A DNA stretch of 16,506 nucleotides from Actinomycetota bacterium (GTDB lineage: Bacteria; Actinomycetota; Actinomycetes; S36-B12; UBA5976): positions 1 through 16,506 of the forward strand of contig WLEH01000006.1 of NCBI GenBank assembly GCA_009704345.1. Reading direction: 5' to 3'. The position numbers and the translations under genes are program-made. Below are positions 6,386 through 13,974 of the stretch, piece after piece. Within the stretch, counting starts at the first letter, position 1. Each line of letters starts with the position of its first letter. Below the pieces are notes generated by a model. The model was not told where the DNA came from, did not search any database, and saw only the letters and a list, made by a program, of their open reading frames with translations.

Positions 6386-7393
6386 ATGAATGTAGCAATG
6401 ATGATTCCGCAGCGATCGCTGTGGGACACTGTGCTACCTAACTTGACTATTCTCGGCATAGCAATTGCAGCTTTCTTGGGCGTGATCTTCCTAATCTTTG
6501 TGCTCGCTGAGCGCGCTTCAAATAATGTACAGAACATTCTTAAGTACATTGTGTTTCTGGCTCCAGCGGCGCTGCTCCTATTAATAGGACTCATTTATCC
6601 AGCAATTCGAACTTTGATTTTTTCGTTTATGAATGCAAATAGTTCTGAGTTTGTGGGGTTTGATAATTACACCTGGGCATTTACTATTCCCGAAATTCGC
6701 ATCGTGTTACGAAATACACTGATTTGGACCCTGCTAGTGCCAATTTTATCTACTGGACTTGGGCTGGCAATTGCATATATGACTGATCGAATGAAGCGAG
6801 CAGCAGTAATTAAGTCCTTGATTTTTATGCCAATGGCTATCTCATTTGTTGGTGCTGGCATTATCTGGCGCTTTGTTTACACCTATGAAGCGAATGTCAA
6901 TCGGCCAGAAATCGGTTTGTTGAGTTCGATTTGGCGTGCGATGGAATGGGAGCCTCGTAATTGGCTGCTAGAGGCCCCATTAAACACCTTGTTACTAATT
7001 GTTGTGATGGTTTGGATTCAAACTGGATTTGCCATGGTAGTGCTAAGTGCAGCTATGAGAAATATTCCAGATGAAATTACCGAAGCCGCACTGCTAGACG
7101 GCACATCTAATTTCAGAAGATTTACTAGAATAACAATTCCAATGATCAGAGCCACAATTGTAGTGGTACTAACCACAATTACAATTGGAACTTTAAAAGT
7201 CTTTGACATTGTTCGAACTATGACTGGTGGTAATTTTCAAACAAACGTAATTGCTAATGAAATGTATTCCCAATCATTTCGACAGATGAATTATGGAACT
7301 GGTAGCGCGCTCGCAATTATTTTGTTTGTCGCGATTATTCCAATTATTATTTACAACGTTCGTCAACTTCGGTTAGAACGGACGGAGCGATAA
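6386..7393 (+). CDS. aglF: Sugar ABC transporter permease (AglF-like)
   Basis: Inner-membrane subunit of a CUT1 sugar importer, 335 residues. The ATG at 6386 is chosen because AAGGAG (6376-6381) lies 4 nt upstream; a longer in-frame ORF would start inside the hairpin. Visible marks: an extra N-terminal membrane segment, then FLAPAALLLLIGLIYPAIRT, FVGFDNYTWAF, LIFMPMAISFVGAGIIWRF, and the ATPase-docking EAA loop at 233-253 (EAALLDGT... ITIP). The sequence strongly resembles AglF/GgtC-type permeases of alpha-glucoside systems. Its TAA overlaps the ATG of the next permease by 1 nt (TAATG). Confidence 0.92.
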   Translation: MNVAMMIPQRSLWDTVLPNLTILGIAIAAFLGVIFLIFVLAERASNNVQNILKYIVFLAPAALLLLIGLIYPAIRTLIFSFMNANSSEFVGFDNYTWAFTIPEIRIVLRNTLIWTLLVPILSTGLGLAIAYMTDRMKRAAVIKSLIFMPMAISFVGAGIIWRFVYTYEANVNRPEIGLLSSIWRAMEWEPRNWLLEAPLNTLLLIVVMVWIQTGFAMVVLSAAMRNIPDEITEAALLDGTSNFRRFTRITIPMIRATIVVVLTTITIGTLKVFDIVRTMTGGNFQTNVIANEMYSQSFRQMNYGTGSALAIILFVAIIPIIIYNVRQLRLERTER

Positions 7394-8304
7394 TGTCCAC
7401 TCTGAATCGCAGCCGCGCAAAAAGCGCATTCAGTTCACCAATTGCTTCAGCTGCCGCAGTTGTAATTGCGACGCTTTGGACAATTCCAACTTTTGGCCTG
7501 CTCATCAGCTCAATTAGGCCAGAACAAGCAATAAATAATTCAGGCTGGTGGACGTTTTTCACCAACCCAGAAATCTCATTCGAGAATTATGAGAAAGTAC
7601 TGTTCCAGGGAACATTGATTCAGCCGCCAATGGTGCAGTATTTCTTTAATAGCCTGGCCATTACATTACCAGCGGTGGTATTTCCTATTACTTTGGCTGT
7701 CTTTGCTGCATATGCCCTTGCCTGGTTTGACTTTAAAGGCAGAGACTTTATTTTCTTTAGTATTTTTGCGCTGCAGGTTGTTCCATTGCAACTAACCCTA
7801 ATTCCACTATTGCAGTTGTTTGCTAAGGGATTATCAATCAATGGCATCACAATCATTCCTAATCTAGGAATAACTGGCACTTACATTCCAATTTGGATCG
7901 CTCATACCATCTTTGGTTTGCCACTAGCTATTTTCTTGTTGCATAACTTTTTACGCCAGATACCGCGCGAACTTGTTGAAGCGGCAAAAGTTGATGGTGC
8001 GGGTTGGTTCACTATGTTTCGGGCACTGATATTTCCACTTAGCATTCCGGCAATCGCATCATTTGCCATTTTTCAGTTTCTTTGGGTTTGGAATGATCTT
8101 TTGGTTGGCCTTACCTTTGGCGCAGGATCAAAGGAAGTAGCGCCAATGACGGTTAGATTGGCAGAGATGGTCGGTACCCGAGGCGGTGGCTGGGAAGTGT
8201 TAACTGCGGGAGCATTTGTCTCAACCGTGGTACCGTTGATTGTATTCTTTGCACTGCAGCGATACTTTGTTCGGGGTTTATTGGCTGGTTCAGTTAAAGG
8301 TTAG
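7393..8304 (+). CDS. aglG: Sugar ABC transporter permease (AglG-like)
   Basis: Second permease of the importer, 303 residues, six predicted membrane segments. It has LWTIPTFGLLISSIRP near the N-terminus, WWTFFTNPEISFENY, and the EAA loop at 196-219 (EAAKVDGAGWFTMFRALIFP). Together with the preceding permease it forms the channel. No ATP-binding subunit gene is found in the window, so a shared MsiK/UgpC-type ATPase encoded elsewhere is expected, as is common for actinobacterial CUT1 importers. The 3' end overlaps the convergent GH1 gene by 11 nt. Confidence 0.92.
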   Translation: MSTLNRSRAKSAFSSPIASAAAVVIATLWTIPTFGLLISSIRPEQAINNSGWWTFFTNPEISFENYEKVLFQGTLIQPPMVQYFFNSLAITLPAVVFPITLAVFAAYALAWFDFKGRDFIFFSIFALQVVPLQLTLIPLLQLFAKGLSINGITIIPNLGITGTYIPIWIAHTIFGLPLAIFLLHNFLRQIPRELVEAAKVDGAGWFTMFRALIFPLSIPAIASFAIFQFLWVWNDLLVGLTFGAGSKEVAPMTVRLAEMVGTRGGGWEVLTAGAFVSTVVPLIVFFALQRYFVRGLLAGSVKG

Positions 8305-9673
8305 ATTTTCGAATTAGATTTATTTCTCGTAAGAACTGTGCACTTAGTTTTGGAATTCTTTGCTGTGTCTCAAAATCTACGTAGACAATTCCAAATCGTT
8401 TTGAAATACCTTCTGCCCATTCCACATTATCTAGCAGTGACCAAGCAAAATAGCCCCGCAGATCAATACCTTGCTCAATTGCGTTAAGTGCAGCGCAAAT
8501 GTGGTCATAGAAATAATCCACCCGGTCATAATCAGTTATATGGCCATCAATTAATTCATCTGGAAATGCTCCGCCGTTTTCAGTGATATAAAGCGGAACG
8601 CCTGGAAGGCGCGCAGCAGTTTGTTGCAACGTAGTTAATAGGGAAGGGGCATGAATCTCCCAACCCATCTGAGTTGTTGGCGGTAATGGATTAAACGCAA
8701 CTTGCTTAGGCGTGCCTGGATATAGTGCAAGATCTTGGCCAACTGCAACAGAGCCACTAACTCTGCTAAGTCTGGTTGGGGTGTAATAGTTGATACCAAG
8801 CCAATCGATAGGTTTACTGATTAATTTCAATTCGTCATGCCTGACAAAATTCCAATCAAGAATTGACTTTGTGTTCTCGATTAGCTCATCAGACAAACCT
8901 CGACCTGCGAGAAGATCTAACCAAAATCGATTTTGTAATAAATCAATATGAGATCTAGCTACTGCCAAATCATCATCGGAAATAATTGTTGTTAAATTTA
9001 AAACCGTGCCAGCATTTCTAACATTATTGCTCCGCAATGCTTCCAGGCTTTTGCCGTGAGCCAACATTAAGTTATAGCTAGCAACAAATCCATCAGCTGG
9101 ATTATTTCGGCCTGGTGCATGAATGTTGGTGGCGTAGCCTAAAAATGCACTAACCCAAGGTTCATTTAGCGTAGCCCACATCTCAACTCGATCAGCAAAT
9201 TTTGTTGCTAACACTTCAGAATATCTAGCAAATTGATCCGAAATACCAGACCAGGTCCAGCCACCCTTAGCCTCAAGCTCGCTTGGCAAATCCCAGTGAT
9301 AAATGGTTAGTGCAGGTTTGATGTTTCGAGCCAACAAGCCATCAATCAATCGATCGTAAAAATCAAGTCCAGCAGTTGACACCAAATCACCGCTTGGCAT
9401 AACTCTTGGCCACGACACTGAAAATCGATATGCATCAACGTTTAACCAACTCAGTAAATCAAGATCTGTTTCAAATCGATTTATGTGATCACAAGCAGGA
9501 TCAGCACTAGAACCATCTTTGATGCCGCCTGCCAGGGAGAAGTCATCCCAGATAGATGAGGCACGGGTCTTGCTAGAGCCTTCAATTTGCCAGGACGAAG
9601 TTGCGGTGCCAAAGATGAAATCTGGTGGTGTCAATTGAGCCAGCTCTCGGGCACGCTGCTGATGATGGAACAT
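8294..9673 (-). CDS. bglB: GH1 family beta-glycosidase (beta-glucosidase)
   Basis: Retaining glycoside hydrolase of family 1, 459 residues, no signal peptide, so cytoplasmic. Acid/base Glu171 lies in TLNEPW and nucleophile Glu365 in YITENGG. FIFGTATSSWQIEG at the N-terminus, FSVSWPRV, and the GYFAWSLLDNVEW block near the C-terminus are standard family marks. Start at ATG 9673 has no Shine-Dalgarno but a TACGCT box 6 nt upstream. It presumably hydrolyses a sugar brought in by the adjacent importer. GH1 covers beta-glucosidase, beta-galactosidase and related activities; beta-glucosidase is the likeliest reading. Confidence 0.94.
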   Translation of the reverse strand: MFHHQQRARELAQLTPPDFIFGTATSSWQIEGSSKTRASSIWDDFSLAGGIKDGSSADPACDHINRFETDLDLLSWLNVDAYRFSVSWPRVMPSGDLVSTAGLDFYDRLIDGLLARNIKPALTIYHWDLPSELEAKGGWTWSGISDQFARYSEVLATKFADRVEMWATLNEPWVSAFLGYATNIHAPGRNNPADGFVASYNLMLAHGKSLEALRSNNVRNAGTVLNLTTIISDDDLAVARSHIDLLQNRFWLDLLAGRGLSDELIENTKSILDWNFVRHDELKLISKPIDWLGINYYTPTRLSRVSGSVAVGQDLALYPGTPKQVAFNPLPPTTQMGWEIHAPSLLTTLQQTAARLPGVPLYITENGGAFPDELIDGHITDYDRVDYFYDHICAALNAIEQGIDLRGYFAWSLLDNVEWAEGISKRFGIVYVDFETQQRIPKLSAQFLREINLIRKSNL

Positions 9674-9679
9674 ATCGAT

Positions 9680-9708
9680 AGCGTAGAGGGAAACTCAATT
9701 AATCTGAA
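9680..9708 (-). promoter_or_regulatory. Candidate leaderless promoter of the GH1 gene
   Basis: On the - strand TTCAGA (9708-9703, 4 of 6 matches to TTGACA), 17-bp spacer, TACGCT (9685-9680), then exactly 6 nt to the ATG at 9673. Transcription would begin on the start codon, which fits the absence of a ribosome binding site. Confidence 0.5.
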
Positions 9709-9731
9709 GTGTCGCTGGCAAAATTTAGTAG

Positions 9732-10928
9732 TTAGACCATCTCATTAAGTGATCTCATTGCTAATTCGCTCAGCAGTGCGGTTCCTCGATACAGTACTGA
9801 ATCATCAAACATGGCACGTGGTGAGTGATTCACTTCAGATTTACTGAAGTCCTTATCGACAGTTGCGCCAAGAAAAACATATGAGCCTGGAACTTCTTCC
9901 AGCACTCGGGAATAATCTTCAGCCCCAGCGATTGGATATGGCATCTCAAGATAACTTTCGTCACCAAAAATCTCTTTAGTTACTTCACCAACGAACTGAG
10001 CATGAGCATCATTATTCACGGTGACCGGATACTGCTCCACAACTTTAACTTCAGCTTTAAGGCCATAACCCTCAGCAATTGATTTGCACAACCGAACTGC
10101 TTCGCCTTGAATTCGACTTCTATTTTCGGCTGAGAAGGTTCGAATAGTTGCTTGGAACTCTGCAGTGTCTGGAATTATGTTTGCTTTAGTACCAGCATGA
10201 AATTGACCGACAGTGATAACTACTGGATCAAACGCATTAAATGATCTAGTAATTAATAGTTGGAGCGCGCTAACCATTTCTGCGGCTACCGGAATTGGAT
10301 CTTTTGCGGTATGGGGTTGTGAACCATGACCTCCCATGCCCACCACAGTTACATGCAGCTCATCGCTGGAGGCCATCATGGTGCCAGGCTTGGTAGTAAA
10401 GGATCCGTTTGGGATTCCAGCGGACATGACGTGGATGCCATATGTGGCGTCAGCCTTTCGACCACTTGCAGATAACACGCCTTCTTTAATCATGTGGCCG
10501 GCCCCGTCGTAACCTTCTTCGCCAGGTTGAAACATAAAGACTACATCGCCATTTAGTTGGTCCTTATTTGCAGTTAACAACTTTGCTGCACCAAGCAGCA
10601 TCGCGACATGAAGATCATGGCCACAGGCGTGCATTACACCATTAATCTGACTTTTGAATGGAAGATCAGCAAGTTCAGTCACAGGCAGTGCATCCATATC
10701 TGCTCTGAGTAAAACTGTTTTGTTTGAATTCTTTCCTCTAAGCACAGCGGTGACTGAACTAAGTGATTTACCAGTGGAAATTTCCAAACCAAGACCAGAT
10801 AATGCGGCCAAGATCTTTGCTTGCGTTTTTGGCAACTCCAAGCCGATTTCTGGTTCTTTATGAATCTGATGTCGCCAGTTAACTAGATCGTCTTGAATGG
10901 CTTTTGCCTCAGTTACAAATGAACTCAT
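9732..10928 (-). CDS. M20D-family amidohydrolase (hippurate / N-acyl-amino-acid hydrolase type)
   Basis: Zinc- or manganese-dependent hydrolase of N-acylated amino acids or similar amides, 398 residues, cytoplasmic. Metal-site residues are visible: Cys102 and His104 in MHACGHD, Glu137/Glu138 in FQPGEE, His166 in GIH, and His368 in NHSP. The dimerisation domain GGHGSQPH (about 198-205) is also present, and LRADMDALP (74-82) and AGAEDYS are further family marks. Such enzymes include hippuricase, IAA-amino acid hydrolase and N-acetyl-diaminopimelate deacetylase relatives; the substrate cannot be chosen. Start ATG 10928 has GGGAG 7 nt upstream and a good sigma70-type promoter. It lies 58 nt upstream of the GH1 gene in the same direction, but both seem to have own promoters. 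Confidence 0.92.
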   Translation of the reverse strand: MSSFVTEAKAIQDDLVNWRHQIHKEPEIGLELPKTQAKILAALSGLGLEISTGKSLSSVTAVLRGKNSNKTVLLRADMDALPVTELADLPFKSQINGVMHACGHDLHVAMLLGAAKLLTANKDQLNGDVVFMFQPGEEGYDGAGHMIKEGVLSASGRKADATYGIHVMSAGIPNGSFTTKPGTMMASSDELHVTVVGMGGHGSQPHTAKDPIPVAAEMVSALQLLITRSFNAFDPVVITVGQFHAGTKANIIPDTAEFQATIRTFSAENRSRIQGEAVRLCKSIAEGYGLKAEVKVVEQYPVTVNNDAHAQFVGEVTKEIFGDESYLEMPYPIAGAEDYSRVLEEVPGSYVFLGATVDKDFSKSEVNHSPRAMFDDSVLYRGTALLSELAMRSLNEMV

Positions 10929-10957
10929 AATCAGCTCCCGATATTGCCTTGTTTTTA

Positions 10958-10987
10958 ATCATACTGAGACATCAGTGCCATTGTCAC
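10958..10987 (-). promoter_or_regulatory. Sigma70-type promoter of the M20 gene with a dyad in the spacer
   Basis: GTGACA (- strand, 10987-10982, 5 of 6 matches to TTGACA), 18-bp spacer, TATGAT (10963-10958, 5 of 6 to TATAAT). It gives a leader of about 22 nt with GGGAG as ribosome binding site. An inverted repeat ACTGA-gaca-TCAGT (10963-10976) sits between the two boxes and could be a repressor site. It is the best-matching promoter I see in the window. Confidence 0.6.
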
Positions 10988-10995
10988 CTGTTGCA

Positions 10996-12273
10996 TTAAC
11001 TAGCGGACCGATTACTTTCCCATTTCACCAACTTGGGCTTGGTAAGCAAAGTTGGAATAGTAGTTAGAACCACCACAACTGCCGACATCATCCAGTAAGC
11101 CATTGGATAGAGCGGAGCTAAGATTCTGAGTTTCTTAATCCCGGGGTCACGCCCTGAATCAAGATGAATCCCCCAGAGAATTTGGATTATGGCAACACCA
11201 ATTGTCATAAATCCCCAATGATTTAGAATCAGTGAATTACCCAAGTTCGGTATGTCATTTAGCATTCCCAGAATCCACAACACCGTCATGACTACCAAAA
11301 GATGACACCAAACTATTGCAAGAATCGCCTCTAACATTATTGGATAAACCGGCCATTCGTTTTTTCTAATTATGGGTATTGCATGTTCTTGCAGCACTCG
11401 AACCAATCCCTTACTCCATCTGGTACGTTGTTTAAACCAATCCTTTAATTTAATTGGCACATACATTCCAACTTGTGCCGCTGGTTCATAAATGCACCGC
11501 ATTCCGTTGCGATGAATCCGCCAGGTTAATTCAATGTCCTCGGTGGGATGATTTGCAGCAAATCCACCTAATTCAAGAATCTCCTTCTTTCGTAATGCCG
11601 AAAGAATTCCAGAGATGGTATTGACTCGACCCCAGGCTGATTGTCCTCTTCGTAAAATTGAAATAGTTGCGGAAAATTCAATTGCTTGTAGTTTTGATAG
11701 TAAGTTTGGCGTACTAATTGTTCTTGGGTTGCCAGTCACCGCTAGTATTTGGTCAGAAATTAAGAAATGTGGAAGCAGTCGATTTAGAACATTTCGCGCA
11801 GGCAACGCATCTGCATCCATGATCAAAACAATCTCACTTAGCGCAATCTCCATTGCTTCATTTAATGAAGTAGCTTTACCCCTAGGCTCTTTATGAGTCA
11901 TGACACGAACTCGTTGATCTGTTGAGAATGACTCAATAATTTCTTGAGTTCGGTCAACTGACCCATCATTGATAACAATTACTTCCAATTCTGGCCAGTT
12001 TATGTCCAAGGCGCTCTCTATCGTTTCACCTAAGTGGGCTTGCTCATTTCTAGCTGGAATAATTATTGAGACCAGTGGCCAAGTTCTTCGAGCCAAATGA
12101 AGTTCATCTATATGTGGCAGATAACCCTGTGTCTCTTCTCTGGATCGATCTAAAAGAAACTGCCTTGATGCATTAATGGCAAGTGCGGCAACTGCAACCG
12201 GAAATGCTGCTAAAAAGAACATTAAAAGAGCGTAAATTGGATTTTCGGATATCTGGATCAGTACATCCCTCAT
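10996..12273 (-). CDS. pgaC: PgaC/IcaA-like processive family-2 glycosyltransferase
   Basis: Membrane-bound GT2 enzyme, 425 residues, that by homology polymerises a beta-linked polysaccharide, typically poly-beta-1,6-N-acetylglucosamine. One N-terminal membrane segment (about 13-36) precedes the GT-A domain; VSIIIPARNE (68-77), NDGS with Asp103, MDADA (152-156), TED (244-246, catalytic base) and QRTRW (282-286) are all in place. Two to three further membrane segments lie in the C-terminal 120 residues. It follows a small PgaD-like gene with a 4-nt overlap (ATGA), supporting the PgaCD reading. No PgaA, PgaB or deacetylase gene is in the window. A different polymer, such as hyaluronan- or cellulose-like, cannot be excluded. 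Confidence 0.87.
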   Translation of the reverse strand: MRDVLIQISENPIYALLMFFLAAFPVAVAALAINASRQFLLDRSREETQGYLPHIDELHLARRTWPLVSIIIPARNEQAHLGETIESALDINWPELEVIVINDGSVDRTQEIIESFSTDQRVRVMTHKEPRGKATSLNEAMEIALSEIVLIMDADALPARNVLNRLLPHFLISDQILAVTGNPRTISTPNLLSKLQAIEFSATISILRRGQSAWGRVNTISGILSALRKKEILELGGFAANHPTEDIELTWRIHRNGMRCIYEPAAQVGMYVPIKLKDWFKQRTRWSKGLVRVLQEHAIPIIRKNEWPVYPIMLEAILAIVWCHLLVVMTVLWILGMLNDIPNLGNSLILNHWGFMTIGVAIIQILWGIHLDSGRDPGIKKLRILAPLYPMAYWMMSAVVVVLTTIPTLLTKPKLVKWESNRSAS

Positions 12274-12629
12274 GGCTGATTCCGAAATCTAAAAATTGCC
12301 CTTGTGATTGGAATCCCCAGGACAGTAAAAATAAAGATTAATCCCCAAACTAAAGTTCCTATCAGATAGTCAAATAGCGGTACTTCAGTAAACCACCAAA
12401 AGTAAACTCCTAGACCAAACCAGGCTATCCAAAGAAATAGTCCAAGCACTCGGTCTCGCAGCTTAAGCATTATCTTGGTATTCAAAGCTCCGGTATAGAT
12501 GCTTTGATTAAGGAGGTCAAAAGGATCTTCTGGTGGTTCAAGTTGAGTAAACTTCCTTCGACCAGGCAGGCTAGAGAGCACTTCATGCAAAATTAGACGC
12601 AAAAGTGAAGGTCTGGTTGGTCCCATCAT
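12270..12629 (-). CDS. pgaD: Small PgaD-like membrane protein
   Basis: 119-residue protein with a roughly 55-residue basic cytoplasmic N-terminus and two membrane segments (about 60-82 and 88-110). The layout and the position directly upstream of, and overlapping, the PgaC-like gene match PgaD, the partner required for polymer synthesis in PNAG systems. Sequence conservation in PgaD is low, so the call rests mainly on topology and context. Two ATGs stand in tandem at 12629 and 12626. There is no Shine-Dalgarno, but TACAGT lies 6 nt before the first ATG. Confidence 0.65.
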   Translation of the reverse strand: MMGPTRPSLLRLILHEVLSSLPGRRKFTQLEPPEDPFDLLNQSIYTGALNTKIMLKLRDRVLGLFLWIAWFGLGVYFWWFTEVPLFDYLIGTLVWGLIFIFTVLGIPITRAIFRFRNQP

Positions 12630-12635
12630 GCGTAG

Positions 12636-12664
12636 ACTGTACTTAATTGTGCCTACATTTTGAA
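12636..12664 (-). promoter_or_regulatory. Candidate leaderless promoter of pgaDC
   Basis: On the - strand TTCAAA (12664-12659), 17-bp spacer, TACAGT (12641-12636), then 6 nt to the ATG at 12629. The layout is nearly identical to the one before the GH1 gene (TTCAGA-17-TACGCT-6-ATG). Confidence 0.5.
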
Positions 12665-12706
12665 TGACTTATGGCAAGTTTGTTGCGAATGAGTCTGGAC
12701 AAAAGG

Positions 12707-13273
12707 TTAATGCTTCTTGGCAGTCAATTCCCTCAGCCGATCTTTAACCAGACCCAAAATCATTTTCTCGTCAATCTCCCAATTCATTGGAATTTGAATC
12801 GTGTGTTTATTAACTTTGTAGTTTGTCCAGCTTTTGAGATTAATCTCAAGCACATCTTTACTAAATGGGTTCAGCAAAATGTGATTCTTCTGTACTCCAA
12901 GCCCAAACACGTATCCAGATTCAGATTTCAGCATCGGCTGATTCCAAGCTATCACTAGTTCTAGCTTGGGGTATTTGTTCTGAATTGTTTTGAAAATTAC
13001 TTTCACAGTTTTTCTACTAGCTGGATCTAACTTGTTAAAATAATCTGCGGGATTATCGTGACGTTTTGCAGACTTTGAGCCACGCGCATACATGACTACC
13101 GCGTTTGCATGTGCTTGACTAAAACCAAAACGCTCCCGCAGAAAAGAAATCTGTGCCGGATATCTTTCATCAGCAACATCTTTCAACTGCGCAAACCAAT
13201 ATGACATTGGTTTGCCATATTTTTTCTCAATTGCCGGAAACGCTTTAGCTCGATCTCCGGTGTAAGTTGGCAT
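12707..13273 (-). CDS. DUF4287 / DUF1801-type protein of unknown function
   Basis: 188-residue soluble protein. The N-terminal part (about 1-65: MPTYTGDRAKAFPAIEKKYG, then YWFAQLKD, LRERFGFSQAHANAVVMYARG) resembles DUF4287. The C-terminal part (about 70-185: DYFNKLDPASRKTVKVIFKT, LELVIAWNQPML, YVFGLGVQKNHILLNPF) resembles the DUF1801/YdhG-like SRPBCC-sized fold. No function is established for this pair. The gene starts 2 nt after the KtrA stop and so is very probably in the ktrB-ktrA transcript, but its distribution elsewhere suggests no fixed link to ion transport. No strong ribosome binding site is seen before the ATG. Confidence 0.75.
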   Translation of the reverse strand: MPTYTGDRAKAFPAIEKKYGKPMSYWFAQLKDVADERYPAQISFLRERFGFSQAHANAVVMYARGSKSAKRHDNPADYFNKLDPASRKTVKVIFKTIQNKYPKLELVIAWNQPMLKSESGYVFGLGVQKNHILLNPFSKDVLEINLKSWTNYKVNKHTIQIPMNWEIDEKMILGLVKDRLRELTAKKH

Positions 13274-13275
13274 GG

Positions 13276-13974
13276 TTACTTGTTTGGTTCGGTGTAAACG
13301 AACTGGCAGAACTCATCAAGTGGACCCTTTGGTCCTGCCACCACAACTTGATCGCCAGCTTTAAGCACGGTATCTGGTAGCGCGATTTGGAAGCCACCAT
13401 CTGCAGATGCGGTTGCAACAATAGTTACGCCATAGGTTGCTCGAACTTTTGCCTCACCAAGTGCTTTGCCATCCAAAATATCTGGCAGGTATGTTTTTAC
13501 TAATACGAAATCTTTGTCAATTGGAACATATTCCAGTGATTCACCAGAAACTTGATGTGCAACTCGAACGCCCATGTCGTATTCTGGAAAAACTACGTGA
13601 TGTGCACCAAGTTGGCGCAAGATTCTGCCATGTGATTTAGAATTTGCTTTTGCCCATACATTTTCTATCCCTAATTGCAGTAGTAGTGAGGTAGTCAAGA
13701 TACTGGCTTCTATATCAGCTCCAATGGCAACAACAGCCGAATCGAACTCTGAGATACCAAGTTCTATCAATGCAGATTCGTCTGTAGTGTCCGCTTTAAC
13801 CGTTTGGGTTAAATCTTGAGCCAACTGTTGCACCAATTTTTCGTCAGTGTCAACTCCCAAAACTTCGTGCCCATTTCTCATTAACTCAAGCGCTAGTGAT
13901 GAACCAAATCTGCCCATACCAATTACAACTACACTCTGGTGTAAATCGCGTCGTTTTGCTTTTTCTCTAGCCAA
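13276..13974 (-). CDS. ktrA: KtrA/TrkA-type regulatory subunit of K+ uptake
   Basis: Cytoplasmic gating subunit with an RCK_N Rossmann domain and RCK_C domain, 232 residues. VVVIGMGRFG gives the GxGxxG loop (G19, G21, G24), with acidic Asp42 at the end of the second strand; such rings bind ATP/ADP or NAD(H). The C-terminal RCK_C part (about 150-228) is the domain that binds c-di-AMP in several KtrA proteins. The start is TTG at 13974: an in-frame TAA directly precedes it, and AAAGGAAAGG lies 7 nt upstream; the next ATG would cut into the Rossmann motif. The start overlaps the ktrB stop by 8 nt, pointing to coupled translation. Confidence 0.93.
   Translation of the reverse strand: MAREKAKRRDLHQSVVVIGMGRFGSSLALELMRNGHEVLGVDTDEKLVQQLAQDLTQTVKADTTDESALIELGISEFDSAVVAIGADIEASILTTSLLLQLGIENVWAKANSKSHGRILRQLGAHHVVFPEYDMGVRVAHQVSGESLEYVPIDKDFVLVKTYLPDILDGKALGEAKVRATYGVTIVATASADGGFQIALPDTVLKAGDQVVVAGPKGPLDEFCQFVYTEPNK

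Noticed and set aside
12671..12958. 95-codon + strand frame opposite the DUF4287 gene
   Set aside because: Shadow of the - strand gene; no homology recognised.
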